Shown here: positions 1 to 7,668 of the stretch, piece after piece
How the letters are laid out: each line of letters opens with the position of its first letter
Numbering within the stretch: position 1 is the stretch's first letter
Source of the DNA: Phycisphaerales bacterium
GTDB lineage: Bacteria > Planctomycetota > Phycisphaerae > UBA1845
Assembly (NCBI GenBank): GCA_003597935.1
Contig: QZJT01000116.1
Span: forward strand, 1-33,240
DNA: 33,240 nucleotides
Reading direction: 5' to 3'
Program-made: the position numbers and the translations under genes
The notes under the pieces: model-generated
Told to the model about the DNA's origin: nothing
Database searches by the model: none
The model's input: only the letters and a program-made list of their open reading frames with translations

Positions 1-94
1 GCTGGAAAACGCATCTCGGTCTCCGACGCTGCCTGCCGGGGCGCGTTTTTTCAGTATCATGGCAGGTGCCGACCCGACTTGTGTAGTACAACGA

Positions 95-200
95 GGCATG
101 AATGCCGGGGCTCTGGATGTGGCACCGGTTTGCAACCGGTGATCCGCCCGTGAATGCCGGGGTCTTGGACGGCGGGGCTCGGAATAGCGGGGCTCGGAAT
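95..200. repeat. Cluster of dispersed palindromic repeats left of the ferredoxin gene
   Basis: Three repeat types are packed here. Positions 95-114 are the reverse complement of the AGAGCCCCGGCATTCATGCC element that recurs twice after xseA. Positions 118-145 are the reverse complement of 3531-3558, an exact 28-base match to the tandem repeat in front of the UbiD gene. Positions 172-185 and 187-200 are two direct copies of GCGGGGCTCGGAAT, which resembles a degraded form of the first element. Nothing protein-like is convincing in 1-208. The role is unknown; such elements could be mobile palindromes or transcription-end structures for the leftward ferredoxin gene. Confidence 0.75.
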
Positions 201-208
201 GCCCCAGT

Positions 209-505
209 TCAGACCGGTACTTCGGCTTCGACCTCCAGAAGCTCGGCGAAGGCGGGGACCTTGAGCACCTCCTCGGTCGGCACCATGGTGATGACGTCCC
301 AGGGACAGACCTGGGCGCAGAGCTTGCAGCCGATGCAGACCGGCAGGTCGATCGTGCAGACGCCCATGGCGTAGCCGGGGTGGTTGGGGTCGGAGATCTT
401 GTCGATGCAATCGACGGGGCACATGGTGACGCAGGCATCGCAGCCGGTACACAGGTCCTCGTCGAGAATGGCCAGTTGCTTGGGGAGTTTCTTCTTTTTC
501 GCCAT
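209..505 (-). CDS. 2[4Fe-4S] ferredoxin
   Basis: This 98-residue soluble protein is a low-potential electron carrier of the bacterial two-cluster ferredoxin type. It shows two cysteine sets: Cys19, 22, 25 and 29 with Pro30, and Cys57, 60, 63 and 67 with Pro68. Extra cysteines sit at 33 and 50. The N-terminus is lysine-rich (MAKKKK) and the last 25 residues are acidic. The gene is 12 bp downstream of the isochorismatase-like gene on the same strand, so the two are probably cotranscribed. In benzoyl-CoA degraders a two-cluster ferredoxin feeds electrons to benzoyl-CoA reductase. That role is possible here but not shown, because the gene lies outside the reductase operon. A housekeeping ferredoxin is an equal alternative. 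Confidence 0.9.
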   Translation of the reverse strand: MAKKKKLPKQLAILDEDLCTGCDACVTMCPVDCIDKISDPNHPGYAMGVCTIDLPVCIGCKLCAQVCPWDVITMVPTEEVLKVPAFAELLEVEAEVPV

Positions 506-517
506 GGCGCTTCAGAA

Positions 518-1291
518 TTACCCGGCCTGACGCCCCGCGCGTGCCCCGCCGGCCTTCGGGGGGGCCGGGTGCGGCGCCGGTGCGCGGATTATAGTCCCGT
601 TGCGCGGGTCCACAACGGCGTATTCGCCCCGCCGGCGCCGGGTGAGGGCCTGTGACTTTCTCGGCAGGTCCTGTTGGGTGAAATCGTCCACCTTGACGAA
701 GCACGCCCCTTTCGCGTTGATCTGGCGGGCGGCCAGATCGGAATCGGAGGCGTTCCAGTACCCGCAGGCGTCCACCAGGATCGTGACCGGCTTGCTCCGC
801 GCCAGCAGCCCCAGCGCCAGCGACTTGACCGAGTTTTCCACCCCGTTGCCAAAGAGCACGTAGCGGCGGCAGGGCAGTTGGGTCAGAAACCGGTCCGCCT
901 TGGGGTTGCCCAGCAGGTCCTGAGTGCGTTTGCGGAACATCACCTGCTGATACTCGTCGAACCAGTCGAGCTTGATCCCGAGCGTGTTGTCCCCCTCGAC
1001 CAGCATGAAGCGTTTCATGATGGTGAACGGCAGCTTCCGCTGCCCCTCGGTCCCGTCCACGCAGTGGACCTGCACGCCCTCGTGGTTCAGTTCCCACCGT
1101 CGGTGCGAGTCGATCGAGGAGACGATCGGCGCCCGGTTCTTCCTGGCCCAGTCCATGATGCGGTGCAAGGCGGGAACGACTGAGTGCAGGTTGGCGATGG
1201 GATAGGCCCCGTCGGGCGAGCAGAAGTCGTGCTGGGTGTTCAGATCGACCAGAACGCAGTCAAGCATCCGGCCGGCAGGCAGAGCAGACAT
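518..1291 (-). CDS. Isochorismatase/nicotinamidase-like cysteine hydrolase family protein lacking the nucleophilic cysteine
   Basis: This 257-residue protein has the isochorismatase-like fold signature. Asp16 lies in the N-terminal strand motif VLVDLNTQHDF, a DSH (61-63) and a HCVDGT segment (77-82) resemble nicotinamidases, and Lys121 fits the catalytic lysine. The segment that normally ends in the nucleophile (family pattern GxxTDxCV) reads GNGVENSV at 148-155, which places Ser154 where the cysteine should be. The remaining alignment there is ungapped, so the substitution looks real. The protein may therefore be inactive, use another mechanism, or bind a ligand. The C-terminal 40 residues are basic and Pro/Ala-rich. 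The ATG has a G-rich upstream stretch. It is probably cotranscribed with the ferredoxin gene. Confidence 0.8.
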   Translation of the reverse strand: MSALPAGRMLDCVLVDLNTQHDFCSPDGAYPIANLHSVVPALHRIMDWARKNRAPIVSSIDSHRRWELNHEGVQVHCVDGTEGQRKLPFTIMKRFMLVEGDNTLGIKLDWFDEYQQVMFRKRTQDLLGNPKADRFLTQLPCRRYVLFGNGVENSVKSLALGLLARSKPVTILVDACGYWNASDSDLAARQINAKGACFVKVDDFTQQDLPRKSQALTRRRRGEYAVVDPRNGTIIRAPAPHPAPPKAGGARAGRQAG

Positions 1292-1687
1292 GGCAAGTTA
1301 CCCCCAGTCCTTAGCCGTCCAACCAATGGCCTCTCGTCCGTGTGCGCGGATCGCGCGGCGCTCAGGGGGGAGTTCGACGAGAGACGTGCTTTTTCCCCAA
1401 ATTACCAGCGAAAGCCGCTTTCGCAACCTCGCCAGCTTACCGAGTTGCACCGAATCCTACCCGCGAATGGGCGGTTGGGCGAGAGGCGGGGAGAGTTTTT
1501 TCAGATTTACCCATAAAACGGAGATTCGTCCCGGGATTCGCGCGTATCGTCCGATAAGGCAGAACCTTATCGGTCAGCGCCAGGTACGTTATCGGGGTGC
1601 GCGCCTGGGGAAGACGTCTCGTCGATTCGCTCGCCGGTGCGGAGCGTCGTCGGTTTCACTTGTCCGGCTGACGGGTAGACTGGCGGC
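1292..1687. other. Divergent intergenic region (396 bp)
   Basis: This gap separates the leftward isochorismatase-like gene from rightward xseA and should contain both promoters. No protein of convincing composition is seen. It is less GC-rich in the middle (AT-rich stretch around 1494-1520). Its main structure is the TTATCGG half-site cluster listed separately. Confidence 0.6.
1545..1595. promoter_or_regulatory. Cluster of TTATCGG inverted half-sites, possible operator
   Basis: A perfect 9-bp inverted repeat, CCGATAAGG-cagaa-CCTTATCGG, spans 1551-1573. An overlapping dyad TATCG-TC-CGATA is at 1545-1556, and a further direct TTATCGG half-site is at 1589-1595. The cluster lies about 95-140 bp upstream of the xseA start in a divergent gap, so a regulator-binding site is a reasonable inference. 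A hairpin in the xseA leader is the alternative. No cognate regulator can be named. Confidence 0.45.
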
Positions 1688-3289
1688 ATGGCCAAGCGAC
1701 CGATGTTCGATCCCGGGCGGTTGCGGCCGCGCGACGAAGAAGGCGCGCTGTTCGGTCCGACGACCGCCAGCGGCAGTCCGGCCGCCGACACCACACCGGA
1801 TCGCCCGCTTACAGTTTCAGAAGTGACGGCCCGGATCAAGGCTGCCATCGCCGCCCGGTTGCCGCCCCGGCTGCACGTGGTCGGACAACTGAGCAACTTC
1901 AAGCGGCACTACAGCGGACACCTGTACTTCACCCTGAAGGACGCGGCCGCGGAACTGGCGTGCGTCTGCTGGCGTTCCAGCGCCAGCCGACTCAAGTTCC
2001 AGCCGAGCGACGGGCTTGAAGTCATCGTCAGCGGCTACGTGGACGTCTATGAGCGGGGGGGGCGTTACCAGTTCTACGTCCAGCAGATCGAGCCGCGCGG
2101 CATCGGCGCGCTCGAACTGGCTTTCCGGCAGCTTCACGCCCGCCTGGCGTCCGAGGGGCTGTTCGATCCCACCCGCAAGCGTCCGCTGCCCCGGTTTCCG
2201 CGTCACCTCGCGCTGGTCACCAGCCCCACCGGAGCAGCGGTGCGGGACATGCTCCAGACGCTACAACGACGGTATCCCTGCGTGGAAGTCTCGCTCTATC
2301 CGGTGGCGGTGCAGGGCGCCACGGCCGCGCCGCAGATCGCCAGCGCGATCCACCGCCTCAGCGCCTTCGGCGAGCGGTTGGGGATCGAGCTGATCATCGT
2401 CGGGCGCGGCGGCGGTTCGCTCGAAGATCTCTGGGCGTTCAATGAAGAGGTCGTGGCCAGGGCGGTCCACGCCTGCCGGTTGCCGGTCGTCAGCGCCGTA
2501 GGGCACGAGGTGGACGTGACCATCTGTGACCTGGCAGCCGACGTCCGCGCCGCTACGCCCACGGCCGCGGCGGAACTGGCCGTACCGGTGCTCGGCGAGG
2601 TGCTGGCAGGGCTGGATCAGCACGGTCGGCGTCTGGCGCGGGCCGCGAGGGGACGCCTCGACCTGGGCAGCACCCGACTGACCGCGGCGCTGCGGCGCCG
2701 GTGGTGCGCCGAGCCGCTGGCCATCGTACACCGCCGGGCACAGTCGATCGACGAACTCGAGCACCGCACGGCGCGACTGCTGTCGCAGCGGTGCGCGGGG
2801 CTGCGCCGACGGCTGGATCTGCTGGGCCAGACGATCCAGCGGATCGCGCCGCACGCGCACTGGGGCCGGCAGTGCGTGCGACTGGCGGAGGCGCGGCTGC
2901 GCCTGTCGAGCGTGTTAGGCGAGCGCATGTCGCGTGAAAGCCGGCGCTTCGATGCCGCCGCCCGCGACGTGCAGCGATCGCCGCTGCTGTCGCGCCCGTC
3001 GCAGGAGCGACTGCGGGTGGAATCGCTTCGCCGCCGGTTGGTGACCGCCGTTTACACCGAGCGGCGGACGGCGGCCGGGCGAGTCGAGTCGCTGGCGGCG
3101 CTGCTGGCGGCGCTGGGCCATCGCAGCGTACTGCAGCGCGGCTATTCCATCACGCGGCTCAAGAAAGGGCGGACGATCGTGCGGCGGAAGCAGCAGGTGC
3201 GCGACGGAGATCGGCTGATCACGGAGTTGGCCGATGGCGAAGTCGAGTCGGAGGTGCTAAACACGCGGCAGTTGGAGTTGTTCGAGTGA
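1688..3289 (+). CDS. xseA: Exodeoxyribonuclease VII large subunit
   Basis: This 533-residue protein is the catalytic large subunit of exonuclease VII, which degrades single-stranded DNA to oligonucleotides. The N-terminal OB-fold (about residues 38-140) starts with the typical LTVSEVTARIK and VVGQLSNFK segments. The catalytic domain follows, with VTSPTGAAVRDM, GRGGGSLEDLWAFNEE and AVGHEVDVT, then a long arginine-rich coiled-coil region and a conserved C-terminal LQRGYSI segment. It is longer than the roughly 450-residue enterobacterial protein, mainly through the Pro/Gly-rich N-terminus and the helical region. The small-subunit gene xseB, often adjacent, is not seen in this window. The first ATG is used although its Shine-Dalgarno match is weak. 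Confidence 0.95.
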   Translation: MAKRPMFDPGRLRPRDEEGALFGPTTASGSPAADTTPDRPLTVSEVTARIKAAIAARLPPRLHVVGQLSNFKRHYSGHLYFTLKDAAAELACVCWRSSASRLKFQPSDGLEVIVSGYVDVYERGGRYQFYVQQIEPRGIGALELAFRQLHARLASEGLFDPTRKRPLPRFPRHLALVTSPTGAAVRDMLQTLQRRYPCVEVSLYPVAVQGATAAPQIASAIHRLSAFGERLGIELIIVGRGGGSLEDLWAFNEEVVARAVHACRLPVVSAVGHEVDVTICDLAADVRAATPTAAAELAVPVLGEVLAGLDQHGRRLARAARGRLDLGSTRLTAALRRRWCAEPLAIVHRRAQSIDELEHRTARLLSQRCAGLRRRLDLLGQTIQRIAPHAHWGRQCVRLAEARLRLSSVLGERMSRESRRFDAAARDVQRSPLLSRPSQERLRVESLRRRLVTAVYTERRTAAGRVESLAALLAALGHRSVLQRGYSITRLKKGRTIVRRKQQVRDGDRLITELADGEVESEVLNTRQLELFE

Positions 3290-3298
3290 GTTCAGAGC

Positions 3299-3316
3299 CC
3301 CGGCATTCATGCCGGG
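3299..3316. repeat. Palindromic element copy 1 after xseA
   Basis: CCCGGCATTCATGCCGGG is a perfect dyad (8-bp arms, 2-bp centre) that begins 10 bp after the xseA stop codon. It is preceded by AGAGC, as in the other copies. It could end xseA transcription, but no T-run follows; instead a run of ten G and short GTGAGGGA direct repeats occupy 3318-3358. Confidence 0.75.
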
Positions 3317-3317
3317 C

Positions 3318-3358
3318 GGGGGGGGGGTGAGTGAGGGAGTGAGGGAATGAGGGAAGGG
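3318..3358. repeat. G10 tract and GTGAGGGA-type short tandem repeat
   Basis: A homopolymer of ten G (3318-3327) runs into imperfect 8-bp repeats (GTGAGGGA, ATGAGGGA). This is low-complexity sequence prone to slippage and sequencing error. It is noncoding, and no function is assigned. Confidence 0.65.
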
Positions 3359-3401
3359 TGGCGCGTAGCGCGGCGTGCGATGGGGGGCGTACTCTCAGAG
3401 C

Positions 3402-3419
3402 CCCGGCATTCATGCCGGG
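3402..3419. repeat. Palindromic element copy 2
   Basis: This is a second exact copy of CCCGGCATTCATGCCGGG, again preceded by AGAGC. It lies 103 bp downstream of copy 1 in the same orientation. A divergent copy lies in reverse orientation at 95-114. Confidence 0.75.
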
Positions 3420-3475
3420 AGTTCGCCCGCAGGCGCCGGCTGCGAGTTGGGAGCTGTTATCCGGCGACTCATGAC

Positions 3476-3595
3476 GCCGGTTAATAACCGGTGCCAGATG
3501 GTTTCACCGCTTGAAAACCGGTACCAAATGGGATCACCGGTTGCAAACCGGTGCCACACGAGTAGACCGGTTGCAAACCGGTGCCAGATGGGAGC
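3476..3595 (+). repeat. 4 x 30-bp tandem palindromic repeat overlapping the UbiD start
   Basis: Four contiguous 30-bp units start at 3476, 3506, 3536 and 3566. The first 17 bases of units 3 and 4 are the dyad ACCGGTTGCAAACCGGT (7-bp arms); units 1 and 2 have one arm mismatch each. The unit length keeps the reading frame, so an upstream extension of the UbiD frame would read as repeats resembling PVANRCQMGS. The start codon of the UbiD gene (3588) is inside unit 4. There are no spacers, so this is not a CRISPR array. A single reverse copy is at 118-145. Confidence 0.9.
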
Positions 3596-5156
3596 GCAGC
3601 AGCACGTGGCGTATTCGGATTTGCAGAGCTTTCTGGGAGCCCTTGAGGAAGCGGGTCAGCTTCGCGTCGTGACGGCGGAGGTCGATCCGGTCCTGGAGAT
3701 CGCGGAGATCGCCGACCGGGTGAGCAAGTCGCCCGCCGTCGGCAATGCCTCGCCGCCGGAGTTCGACCCGCATCATGGAGGATACGGCGGCATCGCCCTG
3801 CGCTTCGACAACGTGAAGGGATCGGCCATTCCCGTCGCGATCAACGTCTTCGGCAGTTACCAGCGGATGCGGATGGCGCTGGGAGTGGAGAGCTTCGCCG
3901 AACTGGCGCAGCGGGTGCAGGAACTGGTCAAGCCGCAGATGCCGACCACGCTCATCGAGAAGATGAAGAAGCTGCCGGAGCTGGCCCGGCTGGCGGGGTT
4001 CGGGCCGAAAGTGGTGAAGCGCGGCATGTGCCAGCAGGTGATCCACACCGACGGGGCGAGCCTGCTGGACCTGCCCATCATCCAGTGCTGGCCGCACGAC
4101 GGCCGGTCCGGTTACGGCGGTAAGCCGGTCATGGACGGCTCAGAGCCGGACGGCACCGGCCGGTACATCACCTTCGCCGGCATCTACACGAAAGACCGCG
4201 AAAGCGGCGAGCGCAACGTGGGCATGTACCGGGTGCAGGTGTTCGGCCCGAAACTGGCCGCCATGCACTGGCATATCCATCACGACGGGGCGCGGCATTT
4301 CCGCGGCTACAGGGCGAAAGGCGAGCGCATGCCGCTGGCCATCGTGCTGGGGGGCGAGCCGGTGCTGCCCTACGCGGCGACCTGTCCACTGCCGCCGGAC
4401 GTCAGCGAACTGCTGTTCGCGGGGTTCCTCAACGGCGGCGGCATCGAACTGGTGTCGTGCCGAACGATCCCGATGGAAGTGCCCGCCAACGCCGAGATCG
4501 TCATCGAAGGCTGGATCGACCCGAAGGAGACGCTGATCGAAGGGCCTTTCGGCGATCACACCGGCTTCTATTCGCTGGCCGACCGCTACCCGGCGTTTCA
4601 CGTCACCGCGATCACCCATCGCGAAGAGCCGGTGTACCCCGCCACCATCGTCGGCAAACCGCCGCAGGAGGACTACTACCTGGGAAAAGCGACGGAGCGG
4701 ATCTTCCTGCCGCTGCTGAAGATGCTGGTTCCGGACATCAACGACTACAGTCTTCCCATGTTCGGCGCTTTCCACAACTGCGTGTTCGTGAAGATCCGCA
4801 AGGAATACCCGATGCAGGCCCGCAAAGTGATGAGCGGCATCTGGAGCGCGGGGCAGATGATGTTCTCCAAGATGATCGTCGTCGTGGACGAGCACGTCAA
4901 CGTCCACGACGAGCAGGACGTGCTGTTCCACCTGGGCGCCAACGTCGACTGGCGCCGCGACGTCACCGTCGTCGACGGCCCCTGCGACATCCTGGACCAT
5001 GCCACGCCCTACTACGGGACGGGCGCCAAGATCGGCATCGACGCCACCCGCAAGATGGCCGGCGAGGGCGTGGTCCGCGAGTGGCCGGAAGAACTGGAGA
5101 TGAGCGACGAGGTTCGATCGCTGGTCGAGAGACGGTGGAAGGAGTATGGGATTTGA
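3588..5156 (+). CDS. UbiD-family prenyl-FMN-dependent decarboxylase
   Basis: This 522-residue protein belongs to the UbiD (de)carboxylase family. These enzymes use prenylated FMN made by UbiX to add or remove carboxyl groups on aromatic or unsaturated acids. Visible family segments include DLPIIQCWPHDG, the conserved EGPFGDHTGFYS motif with acidic catalytic residues, VYPATIVGKPP and the C-terminal IGIDATRKM. Length is close to the usual 450-520. The exact substrate is open: a menaquinone-pathway decarboxylase is the common housekeeping role, and aromatic-acid carboxylation is suggested by the nearby benzoyl-CoA locus. No ubiX is present. The ATG at 3588 lies inside the 30-bp repeat array and lacks a good Shine-Dalgarno; a GTG at 3606 is an alternative start. 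Confidence 0.92.
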   Translation: MGAQQHVAYSDLQSFLGALEEAGQLRVVTAEVDPVLEIAEIADRVSKSPAVGNASPPEFDPHHGGYGGIALRFDNVKGSAIPVAINVFGSYQRMRMALGVESFAELAQRVQELVKPQMPTTLIEKMKKLPELARLAGFGPKVVKRGMCQQVIHTDGASLLDLPIIQCWPHDGRSGYGGKPVMDGSEPDGTGRYITFAGIYTKDRESGERNVGMYRVQVFGPKLAAMHWHIHHDGARHFRGYRAKGERMPLAIVLGGEPVLPYAATCPLPPDVSELLFAGFLNGGGIELVSCRTIPMEVPANAEIVIEGWIDPKETLIEGPFGDHTGFYSLADRYPAFHVTAITHREEPVYPATIVGKPPQEDYYLGKATERIFLPLLKMLVPDINDYSLPMFGAFHNCVFVKIRKEYPMQARKVMSGIWSAGQMMFSKMIVVVDEHVNVHDEQDVLFHLGANVDWRRDVTVVDGPCDILDHATPYYGTGAKIGIDATRKMAGEGVVREWPEELEMSDEVRSLVERRWKEYGI

Positions 5157-5248
5157 CCCTTTGTCGCGCCGCCTGGTAGAATCGTCAACATGCCAGGCAC
5201 GCGCTATCGCACGGTGCGCGGTTCATAGCCACGTCGAAGTCGGAGAAT

Positions 5249-5271
5249 CCGCGCGGGCTAAAGCCACGCGG
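5249..5271. repeat. GGCTAAAGCC palindrome with following T-run
   Basis: The sequence has outer arms CCGCG/CGCGG and an inner GGCT-AA-AGCC dyad, followed within 11 bases by TTTTT (5277-5281). It resembles the short dispersed palindromes elsewhere in the window. It could also serve as a rho-independent terminator for the UbiD gene, which ended about 90 bp upstream. Confidence 0.45.
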
Positions 5272-5371
5272 CTCGCTTTTTGGCGTCATCGCATGCGGTC
5301 TCTTGTGTTCGGAGCCACAGGCAGCGGTGCGGAGCGTACTGAGTCGGACTGGTCATCGGCAGGTTCACCCT

Positions 5372-5740
5372 ATGGGCACGTTCCGCGTGAATTGCGTTCT
5401 CGAGAACCACGTCGACCCGAAGCCTACCGCGCGCGTCACCAAGGCGCTCGTTGACACCGGGAGCGACTACACCTGGATCCCCGAGGGCACGCTCAGGAAG
5501 ATCGGCGTCGTCGAACAGAAGCGGGACCTTGCTTTCGTCATGGCGAACGGCCAGACCATCACGCGCAGCGTCGGCTTCGCCGTCATCCGCGTGAATGGTC
5601 ACTTCACCATCGACGAAGTCGTTTTCGCCTGCAAGGGCGATTCGACGCTGCTGGGCGCGCGCGCGATTACGGGGCTGAACCTGCGCGTCGACGCCAGGAA
5701 CAAGCGCCTGGTCGCGGGAGGACCGCTGACCGCGGCGTGA
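5372..5740 (+). CDS. Retropepsin-like aspartic protease family protein
   Basis: This 122-residue cytoplasmic protein has the single-domain aspartyl protease layout. The catalytic loop ALVDTGSDYTWIP places the active Asp at residue 28. A flap-like strand region follows, and near the C-terminus LLGARAITGLNLRVD matches the second hydrophobic-hydrophobic-Gly element of retropepsins. Such proteins act as homodimers, each chain giving one Asp. The start is taken at the ATG at 5372 because the strand-forming protease sequence begins just after it. It stands alone between the UbiD gene and a lipoprotein gene. Its target is unknown. Confidence 0.75.
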   Translation: MGTFRVNCVLENHVDPKPTARVTKALVDTGSDYTWIPEGTLRKIGVVEQKRDLAFVMANGQTITRSVGFAVIRVNGHFTIDEVVFACKGDSTLLGARAITGLNLRVDARNKRLVAGGPLTAA

Positions 5741-5757
5741 GGCGAACCGGAACCATC

Positions 5758-5801
5758 GTGGCAAGGCCCGCGACGAGGAGGGGCCTGACCGGTCCTGCCA
5801 C
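5758..5801. terminator. Possible stem-loop after the protease gene
   Basis: Nested complementary segments are present: outer GTGGCA (5758-5763) with TGCCAC (5796-5801), inner AGGCCC (5764-5769) with GGGCCT (5781-5786). The structure begins 17 bp after the protease stop codon. There is no T-run, so rho-independent termination is only a weak inference. Confidence 0.35.
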
Positions 5802-5973
5802 GCGAGCTGACGCGAGCATTGTCGTCCTCACCCGTGTTTAGATATTCGGACGCACCCGCCGTCGGCCGCCGCGGCGGCGCGGGGATGAAATCAACGCGCC
5901 GATCCGTTACAATCGTGGACCGGAGAGGGATTCCGAGGGGATCGAGCGGCCGAGCCGGCATGGGAGCAAGGCG

Positions 5974-7029
5974 ATGCGTGTCAATCGGACCGGACCAGGG
6001 TATCAGACGAGACTGACGCTCGCCGCGGCCGCGCTGGCGGCGTGGATCGCCGGCTGCGGAGGCTACTCGCCCCCGGTCGTCCTGCACGTGCCGGACGGCG
6101 ACGATCCTTCGATGCGCGGCGATGTGGTGGAGCAACCGCCCGACGACGTGGGGCCGTTCCCTGGACCGCTGGCGCAGCAGGTCCGCGATCAGGACCTCAT
6201 CATCGTCCACGAGAAGCTGTTCACCGCCTATTTCGGCCTGTACGAGACGCGCCTGCTGGCGGACCCCGGGTTCGTGCTCTTCGACAACACGCTTCAGTGG
6301 GTGACCGACAACCGCAACCCGCAGCAGACGCGCGTGTGGCTGGCGACCTTCAACGGCACGTTGCGGGACTCGCCGCCGGAGGAGGCCAATGGCCTGGCCG
6401 TCTACCAACGCCTGCTGCGCCTTGGGTACCTGCGCGAGAACATCGGCGTGGGCGACCGGAACACGATCCCCCAGAACAACTTCGACGGCTTCGACGTGGT
6501 CATCTACGCCCACGTCGAGCCGGTGGACGCCCGCAACGTGGTCCGCCAGCAGAAGCCGTTCCTGACCTTCGCCGCCGGACAGTTGGACGAACTGGGGATC
6601 GGCACGGGCAAGGAAACGCTGCGGGATTTCCGCGACCTTGTTCACGTTTACAACAACGGCCACCCGATCACGCGGCAGTTCCCCATCGGTCCGTTCACGC
6701 TGGGCCGGCGGGAGGCGATCCTGGCCACCGACCACGCGCAGGGCGGCGTGGTGCTGCTGACGGTCGAGAACGACACCATCCCCTGCGAGAACGTCAAGAA
6801 GTTCCGGGTGAAGTGTACCCGCCGCGACCTGATCAAGATGAAGGTCGTGATGCGCAGCGCCGATTCCTCCGGTTCGCAGATCTGCATCAAGGTGGATGAG
6901 GACTGCTACATCTGGATCGACGTGGTGGGCAAGAAGGCCACCGCCACCAAGGAAAGCGAAGCAGGCGTCCACCCGGTGGTGATGGGCATCCCCGACTGCG
7001 GCCTGGCCCGCGAAGTGAGGTGCCCGTAG
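5974..7029 (+). CDS. Predicted lipoprotein of unknown function
   Basis: This 351-residue protein starts with a charged N-terminus, a hydrophobic Ala/Leu stretch (about 13-25) and a lipobox ending WIAGC, so Cys28 is the likely lipidated residue and the protein is probably envelope-anchored. The rest is soluble and mixed alpha/beta in appearance, with several cysteines near the C-terminus (around 270-350). I recognise no catalytic motif or family. A Shine-Dalgarno GGAG sits 7 bases before the ATG. The gene is 85 bp upstream of the DUF1579 gene on the same strand and may share a transcript. Its base composition is like that of its neighbours. Confidence 0.8.
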   Translation: MRVNRTGPGYQTRLTLAAAALAAWIAGCGGYSPPVVLHVPDGDDPSMRGDVVEQPPDDVGPFPGPLAQQVRDQDLIIVHEKLFTAYFGLYETRLLADPGFVLFDNTLQWVTDNRNPQQTRVWLATFNGTLRDSPPEEANGLAVYQRLLRLGYLRENIGVGDRNTIPQNNFDGFDVVIYAHVEPVDARNVVRQQKPFLTFAAGQLDELGIGTGKETLRDFRDLVHVYNNGHPITRQFPIGPFTLGRREAILATDHAQGGVVLLTVENDTIPCENVKKFRVKCTRRDLIKMKVVMRSADSSGSQICIKVDEDCYIWIDVVGKKATATKESEAGVHPVVMGIPDCGLAREVRCP

Positions 7030-7114
7030 CGGCCGATTGTCGCGCTGCCGGCTGCTGTCCATGGGGCGCCGGCTTCAGCCGATCGTCGAAGTACGGAGAA
7101 ACACGGAGACGCGC

Positions 7115-7597
7115 ATGAAGGCCGAACGGCGGAAGGAACACGACTGGCTGCAGAAACTGGTCGGCGAGTGGACGTATGAAGCCGAGTGCAGCGTGGGGCC
7201 GGACCAGCCGGCCATGAAGAGCACCGGGTCGGAAAGCGTTCGCTCGCTCGGCGGGCTGTGGGTGGCGTGCGAAGGGCAGGGCGAGATGCCGGGCTGCGGC
7301 CCGGCGACCACGCTGATGACGCTCGGCTTTGACCCGCAGAAAGAGCGGTACGTAGGAACGTGGATCGGCTCGATGATGACGAACCTGTGGGTCTATGACG
7401 GCGAACTGGACGCGGCCGGAAAGACGCTGAGCCTGCACACCGAAGGCCCCAGCATGGCCGGCGACGGCAAGACAGCCAGATACAAGGACGTCATCACGTT
7501 CGTCAACGACGACCACCGGACGCTGACCTCCCACGTGCTGGGCGAGAACGAGCAGTGGCGTCCGTTCATGACGGCCAGCTATCACCGCAGGAAATAG
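7115..7597 (+). CDS. DUF1579 family protein
   Basis: This 160-residue cytoplasmic protein matches the DUF1579 pattern: an early EHxWLxxLVGEWxYE segment, a central GLWVxCEGQGEM, then the LGFDPQKERYVGTWIGSMMTNLWVYDG region. Family members are small beta-barrel proteins of unknown biochemical role. The ATG at 7115 is chosen because GGAG lies 7 bases upstream and conserved sequence starts immediately. It converges with the benzoyl-CoA operon, whose last gene ends 71 bp downstream, and shows no obvious link to aromatic metabolism. Confidence 0.85.
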   Translation: MKAERRKEHDWLQKLVGEWTYEAECSVGPDQPAMKSTGSESVRSLGGLWVACEGQGEMPGCGPATTLMTLGFDPQKERYVGTWIGSMMTNLWVYDGELDAAGKTLSLHTEGPSMAGDGKTARYKDVITFVNDDHRTLTSHVLGENEQWRPFMTASYHRRK

Positions 7598-7668
7598 GCG
7601 CGGCGGGCAGGCCCATCGGGTCGTCATCCCGGCCGGTCGGGCACGCATCCGGCTTCTCGCAGGCACCG

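Noticed and set aside
1-94. End of an upstream gene or terminator at the left edge
   Set aside because: There is a T-run at 47-51 but no convincing stem, and no reading frame of good quality; left unannotated.
3375-3587. N-terminal extension of the UbiD protein through the repeat array
   Set aside because: The extension is made only of repeat-derived sequence and is not part of the UbiD family; start placed at 3588.
3476-3595. CRISPR-like array of 30-bp palindromic repeats
   Set aside because: The units are directly adjacent with no unique spacers and no cas genes are nearby; it is a tandem repeat.
5599-7062. Long leftward open frame of 487 codons opposite the lipoprotein gene
   Set aside because: Composition is typical of an antisense shadow, while the rightward frame has a lipobox, a Shine-Dalgarno and normal composition.
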